NCBI RefSeq assembly: GCF_051020765.1
Contig: NC_134934.1
Span: forward strand, 9,748,001-9,812,000
DNA length: 64,000 nucleotides
DNA from: Lasioglossum baleicum
Taxonomy: Eukaryota > Arthropoda > Insecta > Hymenoptera > Halictidae
Direction: 5' to 3'
In this document: in pieces, positions 61,201 to 64,000 of the stretch
Layout of the letters: the number at the start of each line of letters is the position of its first letter
How positions within the stretch are numbered: the first letter of the stretch is position 1
The notes under the pieces: model-generated
What the model saw: the letters and a program-made list of their open reading frames with translations, nothing else
The model's database searches: none
Told to the model about the DNA's origin: nothing
Translations under genes and position numbers: made by a program

Positions 61201-63710
61201 ATGTTCACTTGAAGGGTACTGACAAGTACCACCCGTCATTGCAGGCCTATATAAGACCTTGCATTTCTACTTTCGTGGGCTAGTACTGTCGTAATCACGA
61301 ATCGTGTCGCGTCGTGCTGCATCTCGGAAGTCAACTACCAGTGAGACCGGGCTAAAGTTCCCTTCGAATTAAAGTTTAACCGTATAGATTCCGCGAGTTC
61401 GGTGTAAAATCTATTAGGCAGTAATAAGGTTGCTCCGAGACCCCCCCCCCCCCCATTGCCAAGTGTCAACACCGTGCATCTTAGTTTAGGTAATATCATC
61501 TTTCAATTCTTTCTATTCTAAATTCAATCCATTCGCGACAATTACACAATTGTAACACGAAGTATTATAGTAGAAATATATTTGTGTTCTTTGATAATAT
61601 TAACGCAAATTCATTAAACCTGATTACGCATCAAGTTCGTTCGCGACATTCCAATTGTCCAAACAGAGATTTATCCAACCTAGTGGCTCCCCAATTTTGC
61701 ATTGGGTTCGTCCACGAAAACTATACTATCCTAGTGGCTCCCCAGTTTCGCATTGGGTTCGTCCGTATCCTAACAGCTCCCTGATTTCGCATCAGGTCCG
61801 TCTGTGCTCTTATCCAACCTCCCAGCGGCTTCCCAATTCCGCATTGGGTTCGTTCGCGTCGTTATACAACCTCCTAGCAGCTTCCCAATTTCGCATTGGG
61901 TTCGTCCGCGTACCTTAACTAACAAATTGATACCATGTTCCTAGGGTCACTCGAGCTGCTCGCGGTCCTGGCTCGTAAAACAGTACAAAGTAATCTCGCA
62001 AGCCTAGTTCGAGAGGCAAAGATGGCATTTGAACCAACTGCTAATACGGCCGCATAGAATATTTGCCTAAATGTAGTGAATAACAGACCGCAAGACATCT
62101 TTGATGTCAAGAAACCGACATTCGTCAACTCGACGTGAGGTAGTCACACCGCAAGGCTGTCGCAAAACTGCGTGTAAACATAGCTTTAGATTCTGTGCGT
62201 ATGCCAGAATCTACTACTCCGTCCGAGTCCAAGGACGTTTCAGTATCTTAAAAATGTTCAAAATTCGCTTGAAACTAAGCTAATTTGCAGTTGAAATTTT
62301 AGGCGCAACCGTAAATGGGTCACGTCACGCGAAATCGGATACTTTTCAGAGTATTATTTTGGATTTTGTTCGACTCTGTATCGCAAAAGACTCTTCGAAA
62401 TCTTAAAAATTATCAGTTTTACGGACGTGTAAAATAAAATGTCATTAAAGTTAGGATATAGCCCCAAGTGTCCTCATTGCGGACCCTGCTATACCTGAAG
62501 AGCTCTTGTACCATGTATACGACCACCACTCTTTGTTAATAATAATAATTGTTGGAAACATTTACTATCATTGCCAATGGATATCACGAGATAGTGATGA
62601 ATATGTTCCATAGGGAAGTAACGGCAGAGAACGTGAAAGAAGTACATAGTGGGTTTCCTTTATCTCGAAAAATTGAGATATCTCGTGAAAGATTGTACTA
62701 AAAATTGTTTGATAGGGGGACATAACACCATTTTTTTACAGGTTCAGTTCTTCATGAGCTATTTCAAATTTTCGAGGCAAAGAAAACGCCCTGTGGATTA
62801 AAGACTTAATGTTTCGTTATATATTGTTTTATAATCAATAACTATAAATGACCTACGATCTTCTTTGGTATAAACTATAAACGATGAAGTCGTTTTTTTA
62901 TCGAAATAATAGTAATATTGTAGGACATTTATTTAATTATTGATTAGAAAACATACAATGAAACATTAACTCCTCAATCTACACTTCTTTCACAATCTCT
63001 CCCATCGTCTTCCAATAGAACGTGTTCACCACCTTCTCGCGATGTTCATTGAGCAATGATAGTAAATATTTCCAACAATCAGTATTATAGTATTTATAAA
63101 AATTCAGTTCTCCCAGTGATTTATAACAATATTAAATTCTGTGTATAAGAACGCCAGGTATACCCAATTAACGCCTGCTATGAAAACGAGTTTACCACCT
63201 CAACTCTATATTAATTTCAAAACGCACGCGCATGTACTCGATACCCACCCTAGTGTCTATCCTGAGTGGCTGCTGCAACTGTACCACGTGCTCTTGTTTA
63301 CCGCAGGGGTCAGCAGGCGATAGGCTTTGACAGCGAGATTGCGATTGGGACTGTAACTGAAGTTGCGTTGGTTGGGCCAAACGTATTTTCTTGAAGGGCG
63401 GTGCCTCCTGCAGATTGGCTATCTCGACGGCCGTACGAGTGCAATACTGATCCGGTTGGACGGGCATAAGACCCATTCGTGAATTTCTCGCACTGGTCAC
63501 GTGCTGATAGTCCGAAGCGGCCGTCGGTGAAGCTATCGGCGTCACCGAAGCAGGCGGCAGAAGAGATATTCTCGGTCTATCCCCTCTACCACCAGCCATG
63601 CCACTACCTACACCGCTATTCGTCGCATATTCGGCCGTAACTACTCCAACACCGACTCCAATCTGCGACAGAGGACTACTGCTCACGTTGATAGCGATCC
63701 TCTCGTTCAC
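21729..63710 (-). CDS. Smr: Smrter, NCoR/SMRT-family nuclear-receptor corepressor (5' end outside window)
   Basis: Thirteen minus-strand exons join in phase to 2186 codons: 63249-63710, 60318-60620, 59810-60229, 58667-59023, 58092-58573, 53044-53318, 27375-27692, 26917-27293, 26015-26281, 25375-25834, 22771-24731, 22490-22683 and 21729-22413. Landmarks shared with vertebrate NCoR in the same order are ENR-KAEEAH-LGPKVELPLYNQPSD, the SANT1/DAD with YYLTKK, SANT2, GSITQGTP repeats, ILNDYITSQQM-like sequence, two CoRNR boxes and the tail EPAPLLSAQYEPLSDED. NCoR/SMRT proteins are nuclear scaffolds that bring HDAC3, TBL1 and GPS2 to unliganded nuclear receptors such as the ecdysone receptor and silence transcription. 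The protein is longer than the window part because the first exons lie beyond 64000. Exons could be missing from the very large introns, although the observed phases close without them. Confidence 0.93.
22490..22683 (-). CDS. Smr: Smrter exon: second CoRNR box
   Basis: 64 codons plus two bases between ...aacttttcag and GTGAGT. A Gly/Asn-rich linker leads to KPITLGEHVDHIVSKDY, which matches the NCoR receptor-interaction box ITLADHICQIITQDF position by position (Leu, then hydrophobics at +4, +7 and +8). The exon is short, but the phases on both sides fit. Confidence 0.9.
22771..24731 (-). CDS. Smr: Smrter exon: GSITQGTP repeats, glutamine-rich tract and CoRNR box
   Basis: 653 codons after a split one, the largest exon. 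In order: EGTLDLSIKKPR (a CtBP-motif-like LDLS), GSITHGTP and GSITQGTP repeats as in NCoR, QQLSSRQIIMNDYITSQQMH (NCoR's ILNDYITSQQM), a long Gln/Arg/Glu/His region of REKEIQQ-type helical repeats (about 1600-1790), poly-Gln, and near the end LTAASLIDAIITHQI. The last aligns with the NCoR receptor box IDVIITRQI. Donor GTACGT, phase 0. Frames on the plus strand here are shadows of this exon. Confidence 0.95.
25031..25228. mobile_element. Palindromic MITE with CTACACTCCTCAGAAGAATT ends
   Basis: Arms of about 60 bp (GGGATCACTTCTGCGAACCC inverted at 25190-25210) surround a 90-bp centre. Lies in a Smrter intron. Confidence 0.72.
25375..25834 (-). CDS. Smr: Smrter exon: Gln/Pro-rich segment with a hydrophobic helix
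   Basis: 153 codons plus one base, acceptor ...gattgtttcag, donor GTGAGT. After an acidic start (ETADEGQGGADLDN) comes a QQQHPQPHQQ tract and the amphipathic VKDLMLGVIEMQLKRNPNSP, which could be a protein-interaction helix. Function is not established. Confidence 0.9.
26015..26281 (-). CDS. Smr: Smrter exon: Ser/Gly-rich linker after SANT2
   Basis: 89 codons, phase 0 at both ends, acceptor ...tcatttgtag, donor GTAAGA. Begins VHDSSDTASAGSPANN. Includes a short conserved-looking segment LGDKLADIAVVSLVPPVS. Confidence 0.85.
26379..26704. mobile_element. MITE with CAGTAAG(C/G)AGC ends in a Smrter intron
   Basis: Long inverted arms of about 95 bp: CAGTAAGCAGCATAACTGAT at the left, and inverted CAGTAAGGAGCGAAACTGAA at the right. 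TA flanks both sides (26377-26378 and 26705-26706). Arms share CCAATAACCACAAG and ATTTATTGCTAGGAATATAG. No transposase; Tc1/mariner type. Confidence 0.75.
26917..27293 (-). CDS. Smr: Smrter exon: SANT2 domain
   Basis: 125 codons after a split one. KCCSACFNRISRRLAPHL finishes the cysteine-rich module. SANT2 spans about residues 912-960 from RQWTDEELEQLRRALREHG through NWLKVAEQIPGKTNHQCKN to YYFAYRKKQSL; in NCoR this is the histone-interaction domain. The acidic DEEESGSS follows. The donor is the non-ideal GTTCGT; GTTCAC three bases on would add Val-Arg. Confidence 0.93.
27375..27692 (-). CDS. Smr: Smrter exon: cysteine-rich module upstream of SANT2
   Basis: Acceptor ...tttcgttgcag, donor GTGAGT after phase 1. 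Cysteines come in close sets: HACTVC, VCNTCRC, SCPLPGC, with further ones (KCCSAC) in the next exon, a pattern suggesting bound zinc. The region then reads RVKRLRALPAKWLDLPAEIR before SANT2. I do not see this module in vertebrate NCoR. Confidence 0.9.
28177..28922 (-). mobile_element. Internally deleted Tc1-like transposon with transposase N-terminus
   Basis: The 746-bp element has 26-bp perfect TIRs starting CAGTGGCCGAAATTTCTATA, flanked by TA. On the minus strand, the start MPRGKVLTSEEKASIDAYKD and SNRAIAKKTNRSCTVINNYI (28590-28410) is the first helix-turn-helix of Tc1/Tc3-type transposases. After a frame change, FRAELELPVTTRRVQQLLNS (about 28350-28290) is the second. The DDE catalytic domain is missing, so it is non-autonomous and dead as a gene. 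Confidence 0.88.
29268..29363. mobile_element. One-ended inverted copy of the CAGAGTCGCCAGAT MITE
   Basis: GTAGAAGGGGAAGGTAGAGT and AATCTGGCGACTCT are the complement of the left end in other copies. The second end was not found. Confidence 0.65.
29364..31099. other. Intronic (within Smrter), no gene seen
   Basis: The frame at 30630-31169 (-) has no domain. GACTTCCATTTCTCTGTAAG at about 30238 recurs near 40130, indicating a dispersed repeat fragment. Confidence 0.3.
31100..31328. repeat. Long palindrome with about 90-bp arms
   Basis: Arms run from AACTTTTTAAAAACCACG, through ACTATAAATAAAAGCGTGG, to a centre of about 40 bp at 31194-31233, then return as the complement. A transcript would fold into a long hairpin. 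Probably a MITE; the ends are not sharply defined. Confidence 0.7.
31348..31631. repeat. Dispersed repeat, copy 1
   Basis: About 285 bp beginning TAGTGGAGTAGGGAGCGCTG and ending AGCTAATATAAGCGTG. It matches 36484-36770 along its length with scattered differences. GC-rich head, AT-rich tail. Class unknown. Confidence 0.75.
31632..33112. other. Intronic, no gene seen
   Basis: Holds single transposon ends: CTCCCTCTGTTTCGTGATAA at 32249 (same family as 34193-34798) and CTAGACTGCGGATC at about 32317. The frames at 31778-32143 and neighbours show no domain. Confidence 0.35.
33113..33368. repeat. Left arm of a dispersed inverted repeat (empty mariner site)
   Basis: The complement of 34268-34606, sharing GTGTCAAAACAAATGACAGA and TTGATATTCAACTGAAATAA. 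It lacks the 80-bp mariner-type insertion of the other arm, keeping a single TA at 33253-33254. Confidence 0.85.
34193..34798. mobile_element. MITE with CTCCCTCTGT ends (Stowaway-like) containing a repeat arm
   Basis: Begins CTCCCTCTGTATCATAATAA and ends, inverted, CTCCCTCTGTCCCATAACAA, with TA on both sides (34191-34192, 34799-34800). 606 bp without a coding frame. The interior includes the repeat arm 34268-34606. The ends look like the Stowaway/mariner-class MITE ends best known in plants. Confidence 0.7.
34386..34465. mobile_element. 80-bp mariner-type MITE nested in the repeat arm
   Basis: TTGGGTTGGCAAATAAGTTC at the left, GAACTTATTTGCCGACCCAA at the right, TA duplicated on both sides. 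Absent from the otherwise matching arm at 33113-33368. Confidence 0.88.
34834..35124. mobile_element. CAGGGTGTCTCAGCTGA MITE with an inner palindrome
   Basis: Ends CAGGGTGTCTCAGCTGA and TCAGCTGAGACACCCTG are flanked by TA. The centre (34906-35048) is a second inverted repeat, TTAGTGTTGTATAAAGCTCG and complement, with GAGCTCAGTCTTAAAGAC near its axis. Possibly a nested insertion. Confidence 0.78.
35125..36483. other. Intronic, no gene seen
   Basis: AT-rich with no supportable coding exon on either strand. Confidence 0.3.
36484..36770. repeat. Dispersed repeat, copy 2
   Basis: Second copy of the 31348-31631 repeat in the same orientation. A degenerate tandem pair of about 54 bp (GACAGCGAAAGAAGA..., 36772-36880) follows directly. 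Confidence 0.75.
37602..37768. mobile_element. CTAGACNNCGGAT MITE, second copy
   Basis: CTAGACAGCGGATTTTATGC at the left and GCGTAAAATCCGTAGTCTAG at the right. Family also at 11244 and 60894. Confidence 0.7.
37769..38639. other. Intronic, no gene seen
   Basis: The frame at 37991-38398 (-) has no domain and is treated as chance. Confidence 0.3.
38640..38815. repeat. 36-bp minisatellite
   Basis: The unit GATCCAGGAAATAAAATATT plus TCCATTTCAACAATTT repeats exactly every 36 bp at 38714, 38750 and 38786, with two decayed units before. Because 36 is a multiple of three, an open frame runs through it, but nothing suggests it is translated. Confidence 0.88.
39092..39187. repeat. Perfect 96-bp palindrome with (AT)n centre
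   Basis: TTCAAAGTTGTACGCATATT at the left returns as its exact complement at the right, with no unpaired spacer; the middle is an alternating AT run. Confidence 0.9.
39188..40260. other. GC-richer intronic region, no gene seen
   Basis: Overlapping frames on both strands between 39581 and 40161 have no recognisable domain. Confidence 0.3.
40261..40498. repeat. Palindromic repeat with about 100-bp arms
   Basis: Both arms carry TATAAATTATATACGCTCTG and TTTCATTGAAATTGGTTAAT. The left arm has about 14 extra bases (GATGTGTCTGG region). Transposon-derived, ends unclear. Confidence 0.7.
40499..42076. other. GC-richer intronic region, no gene seen
   Basis: The frame at 40803-41267 (+) is Arg/Pro/His-rich without a domain, and 41374-41814 (-) likewise. 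A promoter or alternative first exon of Smrter cannot be excluded, but no evidence supports it. Confidence 0.3.
42077..42934. mobile_element. Decayed Tc1/mariner-like element
   Basis: TA-flanked ends CAGTGGGGGTGTACACTTTT and, inverted, CAGTGACTCCCACTAATATT share a sub-terminal CTTaAAAAC...TAACTTTTTTA pattern. The right end also matches 3897-3980. The interior has CATCGAAATCGGTTGATGCG followed by an ACAGACAGACAG run (about 42333-42376), a sequence common in LINE-like tails, so the element may be composite. Confidence 0.5.
42935..45560. other. Intronic, no gene seen
   Basis: Repetitive-looking sequence at 44260-44680 (runs such as CCCGAGATAAAAATTCGCAA) is probably transposon-derived. No coding exon is supportable. 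Confidence 0.3.
45561..45795. mobile_element. Probable LINE (RTE/CR1-like) 3' end fragment
   Basis: CCAAATCGGTCCAGCCGTTC, TCAAGTGATGTGCTTACCAA and a terminal TTTATTTATATAGATTA follow the pattern of the conserved 3' ends of insect RTE/CR1-type retrotransposons. No reverse-transcriptase domain is present. Confidence 0.55.
45796..46895. other. Upstream region of the nested BTB gene
   Basis: Contains a (GA)n run at 46202-46229 and a GGC-rich stretch at 46495-46545. GC content rises toward the start codon, consistent with a 5' UTR or promoter. Overlapping frames here are out of frame with the BTB protein and interrupted. Confidence 0.4.
46896..51084 (+). CDS. BTB/POZ protein with two C2H2 zinc fingers, nested in Smrter
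   Basis: Exons 46896-47217, 48706-49186 and 50028-51084 join (phases 1 and 2) to 619 codons. The ATG at 46896 is the first after an in-frame TGA at 46878. The BTB fold is split between exons 1 and 2: DTVVRVGNEGEHQFVAHKGV and LAAHSGYLKALLSS, an Ala/Ser-rich insertion of about 45 residues, then FAPLLNYMYTGRLEVTLDNV and LLATHLLHMPGALEQC. A Pro/Thr/Ser linker follows. Exon 3 encodes a Ser/Arg-rich region, then C2H2 finger 1 (Cys510, Cys513, His526, His530) and finger 2 (Cys568, Cys571, His584, His589). Such proteins dimerise through the BTB and act as DNA-binding transcription factors, often repressors. The donor of exon 2 (AG/GTTCGA) is not ideal; read-through adds 14 residues and stops at 49229, giving a finger-less form. 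I cannot assign an orthologue name. Confidence 0.88.
47218..48705. other. BTB-gene intron 1
   Basis: Donor GTAAAT, acceptor ...ggtaacttgcag. Contains the 119-bp tandem duplication at 48094-48331; nothing else is supportable. Confidence 0.7.
48094..48331. repeat. Tandem duplication of about 119 bp
   Basis: CATAAATGTACTGCAT and GCTATTCGAAAATATAGTTT occur twice in order, with small differences such as ATAGAGGACT against ATACAGGACT. Confidence 0.88.
49187..50027. other. BTB-gene intron 2 / alternative 3' UTR
   Basis: 841 bp between the exon 2 donor and acceptor ...gtttccaacag. If the intron is not removed, the frame stops at 49227-49229. No repeat was identified. Confidence 0.65.
51085..52551. 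other. BTB 3' region and remaining Smrter intron
   Basis: Probable 3' UTR of the BTB gene; AATAAA occurs at about 51475. No coding exon seen. Confidence 0.4.
52552..52741. mobile_element. MITE with CAGGG(A/T)GTCC ends
   Basis: Arms of about 65 bp share CTCCTTGAAAGGGAT / CTTCCTTGAAAGGGAT and CATTTGAAG; the right end is CTTTTGGACACCCTG. TA flanks both sides. Shares GCTTCGTTAAGGAGTTATTA with the element at 14142. Confidence 0.75.
52794..52929. mobile_element. Best copy of the CAGAGTCGCCAGAT hAT-type MITE family
   Basis: The 136-bp insert begins CAGAGTCGCCAGATTAAGAC and ends ATCTGGCGACTCTG. The flanks GTTCCATC (52786-52793) and GTCCCATC (52930-52937) differ at one base, an 8-bp hAT duplication. 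Relatives at 10562, 15176 and 29268. Confidence 0.85.
53044..53318 (-). CDS. Smr: Smrter exon: isolated low-complexity exon between the two largest introns
   Basis: Acceptor ...gattgttgcag and strong donor GTAAGT; one base completes the previous codon, 91 full codons follow, and one base is left over. Rich in Ser/Thr/Asn at the start, then KKKPVGREANS and KEKKKDNHATPMETSDEEAQ. Low complexity would make it doubtful alone, but both splice phases match the neighbouring exons. Confidence 0.78.
55287..55402. repeat. Inverted repeat, ATATGAGGCTTTGTTTTCGA
   Basis: ATATGAGGCTTTGTTTTCGA is mirrored by TTGAAAACGAAGCCTCATAT with about 75 bp between. Probably a small MITE in a Smrter intron. Confidence 0.7.
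56111..56228. repeat. Tandem duplication, 59-bp unit
   Basis: Two units both contain GAATTTGAAATCCATAC and TTTAAGTGCGCTATAAATAC. Confidence 0.9.
57134..57276. repeat. 41-bp perfect inverted repeat with 61-bp loop
   Basis: GTTTGTCACGTCGCTTTATG... at 57134-57174 is exactly complementary to 57236-57276. It would form a stable hairpin if transcribed from either strand. Confidence 0.88.
58092..58573 (-). CDS. Smr: Smrter exon: Ser/Thr-rich linker with acidic/basic tail
   Basis: 160 codons plus two bases. Dominated by Thr/Ser/Ala runs (residues about 545-625), followed by a Lys/Glu-rich stretch (NKENKEIKVEPKE, VEVKEEPQ). The donor was placed at gtacgt because this leaves phase 2, which fits the next exon. 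A weaker gtgatg five bases upstream would break the frame. Confidence 0.8.
58574..58666 (-). other. 93-nt Smrter intron with an open reading frame
   Basis: Donor GTGAGT, acceptor ...gatctgtttcag. The length is a multiple of three and there is no stop in the frame of the flanking exons, so retention would insert 31 residues after the DAD. Confidence 0.8.
58667..59023 (-). CDS. Smr: Smrter exon: deacetylase-activating domain (DAD) with SANT1
   Basis: 119 codons. The exon holds the full DAD: SYAVIPPLLLDTKQRRIAF, the SANT1 helices from NVWSSVEHELFKEKYLQHPK to KSVPDCVHHYYLTKKAENYK (about 444-495), then a basic RQRTRSTRN tail. The Tyr-Tyr and Lys-Lys of HYYLTKK are the residues that in SMRT/NCoR contact inositol tetraphosphate at the HDAC3 interface, so HDAC3 activation should be preserved. 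Confidence 0.95.
59024..59809. other. Smrter intron, nothing else seen
   Basis: 786 bp between the donor after ...CAAGAG and the acceptor ttttttag before ATGGAAGAT. AT-rich, no repeat pair or open frame of interest. Confidence 0.7.
59810..60229 (-). CDS. Smr: Smrter exon: conserved helical region before SANT1
   Basis: 140 codons starting RKAEEAHRLLERLGPKVELP, nearly identical to NCoR at this point, then a highly charged helix (residues about 290-375) and the DGLQEQE end that leads into the DAD. Both borders are phase 0. Confidence 0.95.
60318..60620 (-). CDS. Smr: Smrter exon: GPS2/TBL1-interacting coiled coil
   Basis: 101 codons between ...tttctgctag and donor gtaaga. Residues 180-225 of the window protein form a heptad-rich helix (KDDLLQQIAKVDREIAKRES and onward), equivalent to the NCoR repression-domain-1 coiled coil that assembles with GPS2 and TBL1. 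The exon ends in QKIYAENR, continued by the next exon exactly as in NCoR. Confidence 0.93.
60682..60875. mobile_element. Palindromic MITE with CAGG(C/G)TGGCTGAAAAGTTC ends
   Basis: CAGGCTGGCTGAAAAGTTCC at the left, inverted CAGGGTGGCTGAAAAGTTCT at the right, TA on both sides. The inner arms share CGCACAAACGAATGAA. Located in a Smrter intron. Confidence 0.8.
60894..61053. mobile_element. CTAGACNNCGGAT MITE family, third copy
   Basis: TAGACTGTGGATCTATATGC at the left and TTGCATAAAATCCACAGTC at the right. Family also at 11244 and 37602. Confidence 0.7.
61092..61557 (+). mobile_element. Probable LTR of a retrotransposon (solo or decayed)
   Basis: Starts TGTTACGG and ends TTGTAACA, giving TG...CA ends with short inverted termini. 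It has a TATATAAG box at 61248-61255 and a C-run at 61441. No flanking duplication or second LTR was found, and no reverse transcriptase is nearby, so the call rests on the LTR-like layout. Confidence 0.42.
61619..61903. repeat. Array of six short hairpins
   Basis: Six units carry a 6-bp stem, a 5-base loop ending in GC, and a following GTTCGT-like or GTCCGT sequence. Stem starts are at 61619, 61690, 61741, 61780, 61832 and 61884. Most stems are CCCAAT/ATTGGG; the fourth is CCTGAT/ATCAGG, so both sides changed together. Units are joined by CCTAGTGGCT-like spacers. Confidence 0.75.
61904..62541. other. Intronic, decayed retroelement-like sequence
   Basis: An open stretch from ATG at about 61933 (MFLGSLELLAVLARKTVQSN) soon stops. 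It may belong to the decayed element following the LTR-like sequence. No domain recognised. Confidence 0.3.
62542..63087. repeat. Inverted-repeat element, arms about 115 bp
   Basis: TTGTTGGAAACATTTACTAT at the left and its near-complement ATAGTAAATATTTCCAACAA at the right. Arms also share GAACGTGAAAGAAGTACAT-like sequence. About 320 bp lies between; no coding frame. Confidence 0.65.
63249..63710 (-). CDS. Smr: Smrter exon (first in window): N-terminal low-complexity region
   Basis: Follows acceptor ...gtttttacag and ends ...AGG before gtgggt, 154 codons, phase 0 at both ends. It has Gly/Val-rich and Gln/Ser-rich stretches, a GDRPRISLLPP segment and PFKKIRLAQPTQ. The last two sit where NCoR has its RRPSLL and KRPRLEQ segments, the latter a probable nuclear-localisation patch. 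Similarity outside these is weak, so membership rests mainly on order, strand and phase. Confidence 0.75.
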
Positions 63711-64000
63711 CTGTAAAAACACCAACACGATCAAAATCCATCCTTTCTCTCAATTCTGTTTTCACATTCGGCCGTCTTATACTTTCTTTATCCTCTCAAG
63801 CGTTTCATTCAATTTATCTCTTGCCTAACCTTCCCCGCGCAAACCTATTTCAAGAAAATCGATGACCCGGTTCAAGAGGACAGACGGTACGTTATCAATA
63901 TACCTAGAACCCCGTCATACATTTCTTGCACTTCAATCATACCTCGAATGGCTATTTATCGCGCACTCTTTTCAATATTCGTTCAGATCATATTTAAATT
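63711..64000. other. Smrter intron continuing past the right edge
   Basis: Pyrimidine-rich sequence on the minus strand immediately upstream of the acceptor; no further coding exon is visible before the edge. Confidence 0.6.

Noticed and set aside
61619..61903. Tandem tRNA-like genes suggested by GGGTTCGTCC
   Set aside because: No A box, acceptor stem or anticodon arm; only a short hairpin precedes the B-box-like string.

Overview
The window is a piece of an animal nuclear genome, almost certainly an insect and probably a hymenopteran (bee, ant or wasp). Genes are split by GT-AG introns, intergenic DNA is AT-rich, and short inverted-repeat transposons with ends such as CAGGGTG, TTGGGTTGG and CCCTTTGC are very dense. 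No rRNA, tRNA, CRISPR array or bacterial-type operon is visible. The insect and hymenopteran assignment is an inference from gene content and repeat style, not from a marker gene.

Layout. Positions 1-223 hold one exon of an unrecognised minus-strand gene that runs off the left edge. At 2967-4617 (+) lies a complete four-exon rhomboid serine protease with two N-terminal EF-hands, the rhomboid-4 type. From 4.6 to 21.7 kb there is no supportable gene. This stretch is a graveyard of small DNA transposons: hAT types with 8-bp target duplications, Tc1/mariner types at TA, piggyBac types at TTAA, and long fold-back elements.

The rest of the window is dominated by one large minus-strand gene, the nuclear-receptor corepressor Smrter (NCoR/SMRT family). 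Thirteen phase-compatible coding exons run from 63710 down to the stop at 21729 and give 2186 codons; the N-terminus lies beyond the right edge. In order they carry the GPS2/TBL1-binding coiled coil, the HDAC3-activating DAD/SANT1, a cysteine-rich module, SANT2, GSITQGTP-type repeats, glutamine-rich tracts, CoRNR-box receptor-binding helices and the conserved C-terminus ending LSAQYEPLSDED.

Inside the 25-kb Smrter intron (27693-53043), on the opposite strand, sits a complete three-exon BTB/POZ protein with two C2H2 zinc fingers (46896-51084, +). Smrter recruits histone deacetylase to unliganded nuclear receptors, and BTB-zinc-finger proteins often recruit the same corepressors. The nesting is therefore suggestive, but no functional link is shown by the sequence. 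The rhomboid gene, an intramembrane protease of the family that can release EGF-type ligands, is convergent with Smrter and unrelated in role.

The most unusual non-genic features are: a six-copy array of short hairpins with compensatory base changes (61619-61903); an occupied and empty site pair for an 80-bp mariner-type element; a perfect 96-bp palindrome; two GC-rich hAT-type families with 8-bp duplications; and a 917-bp fold-back element enclosing a TTGAAA-rich minisatellite.
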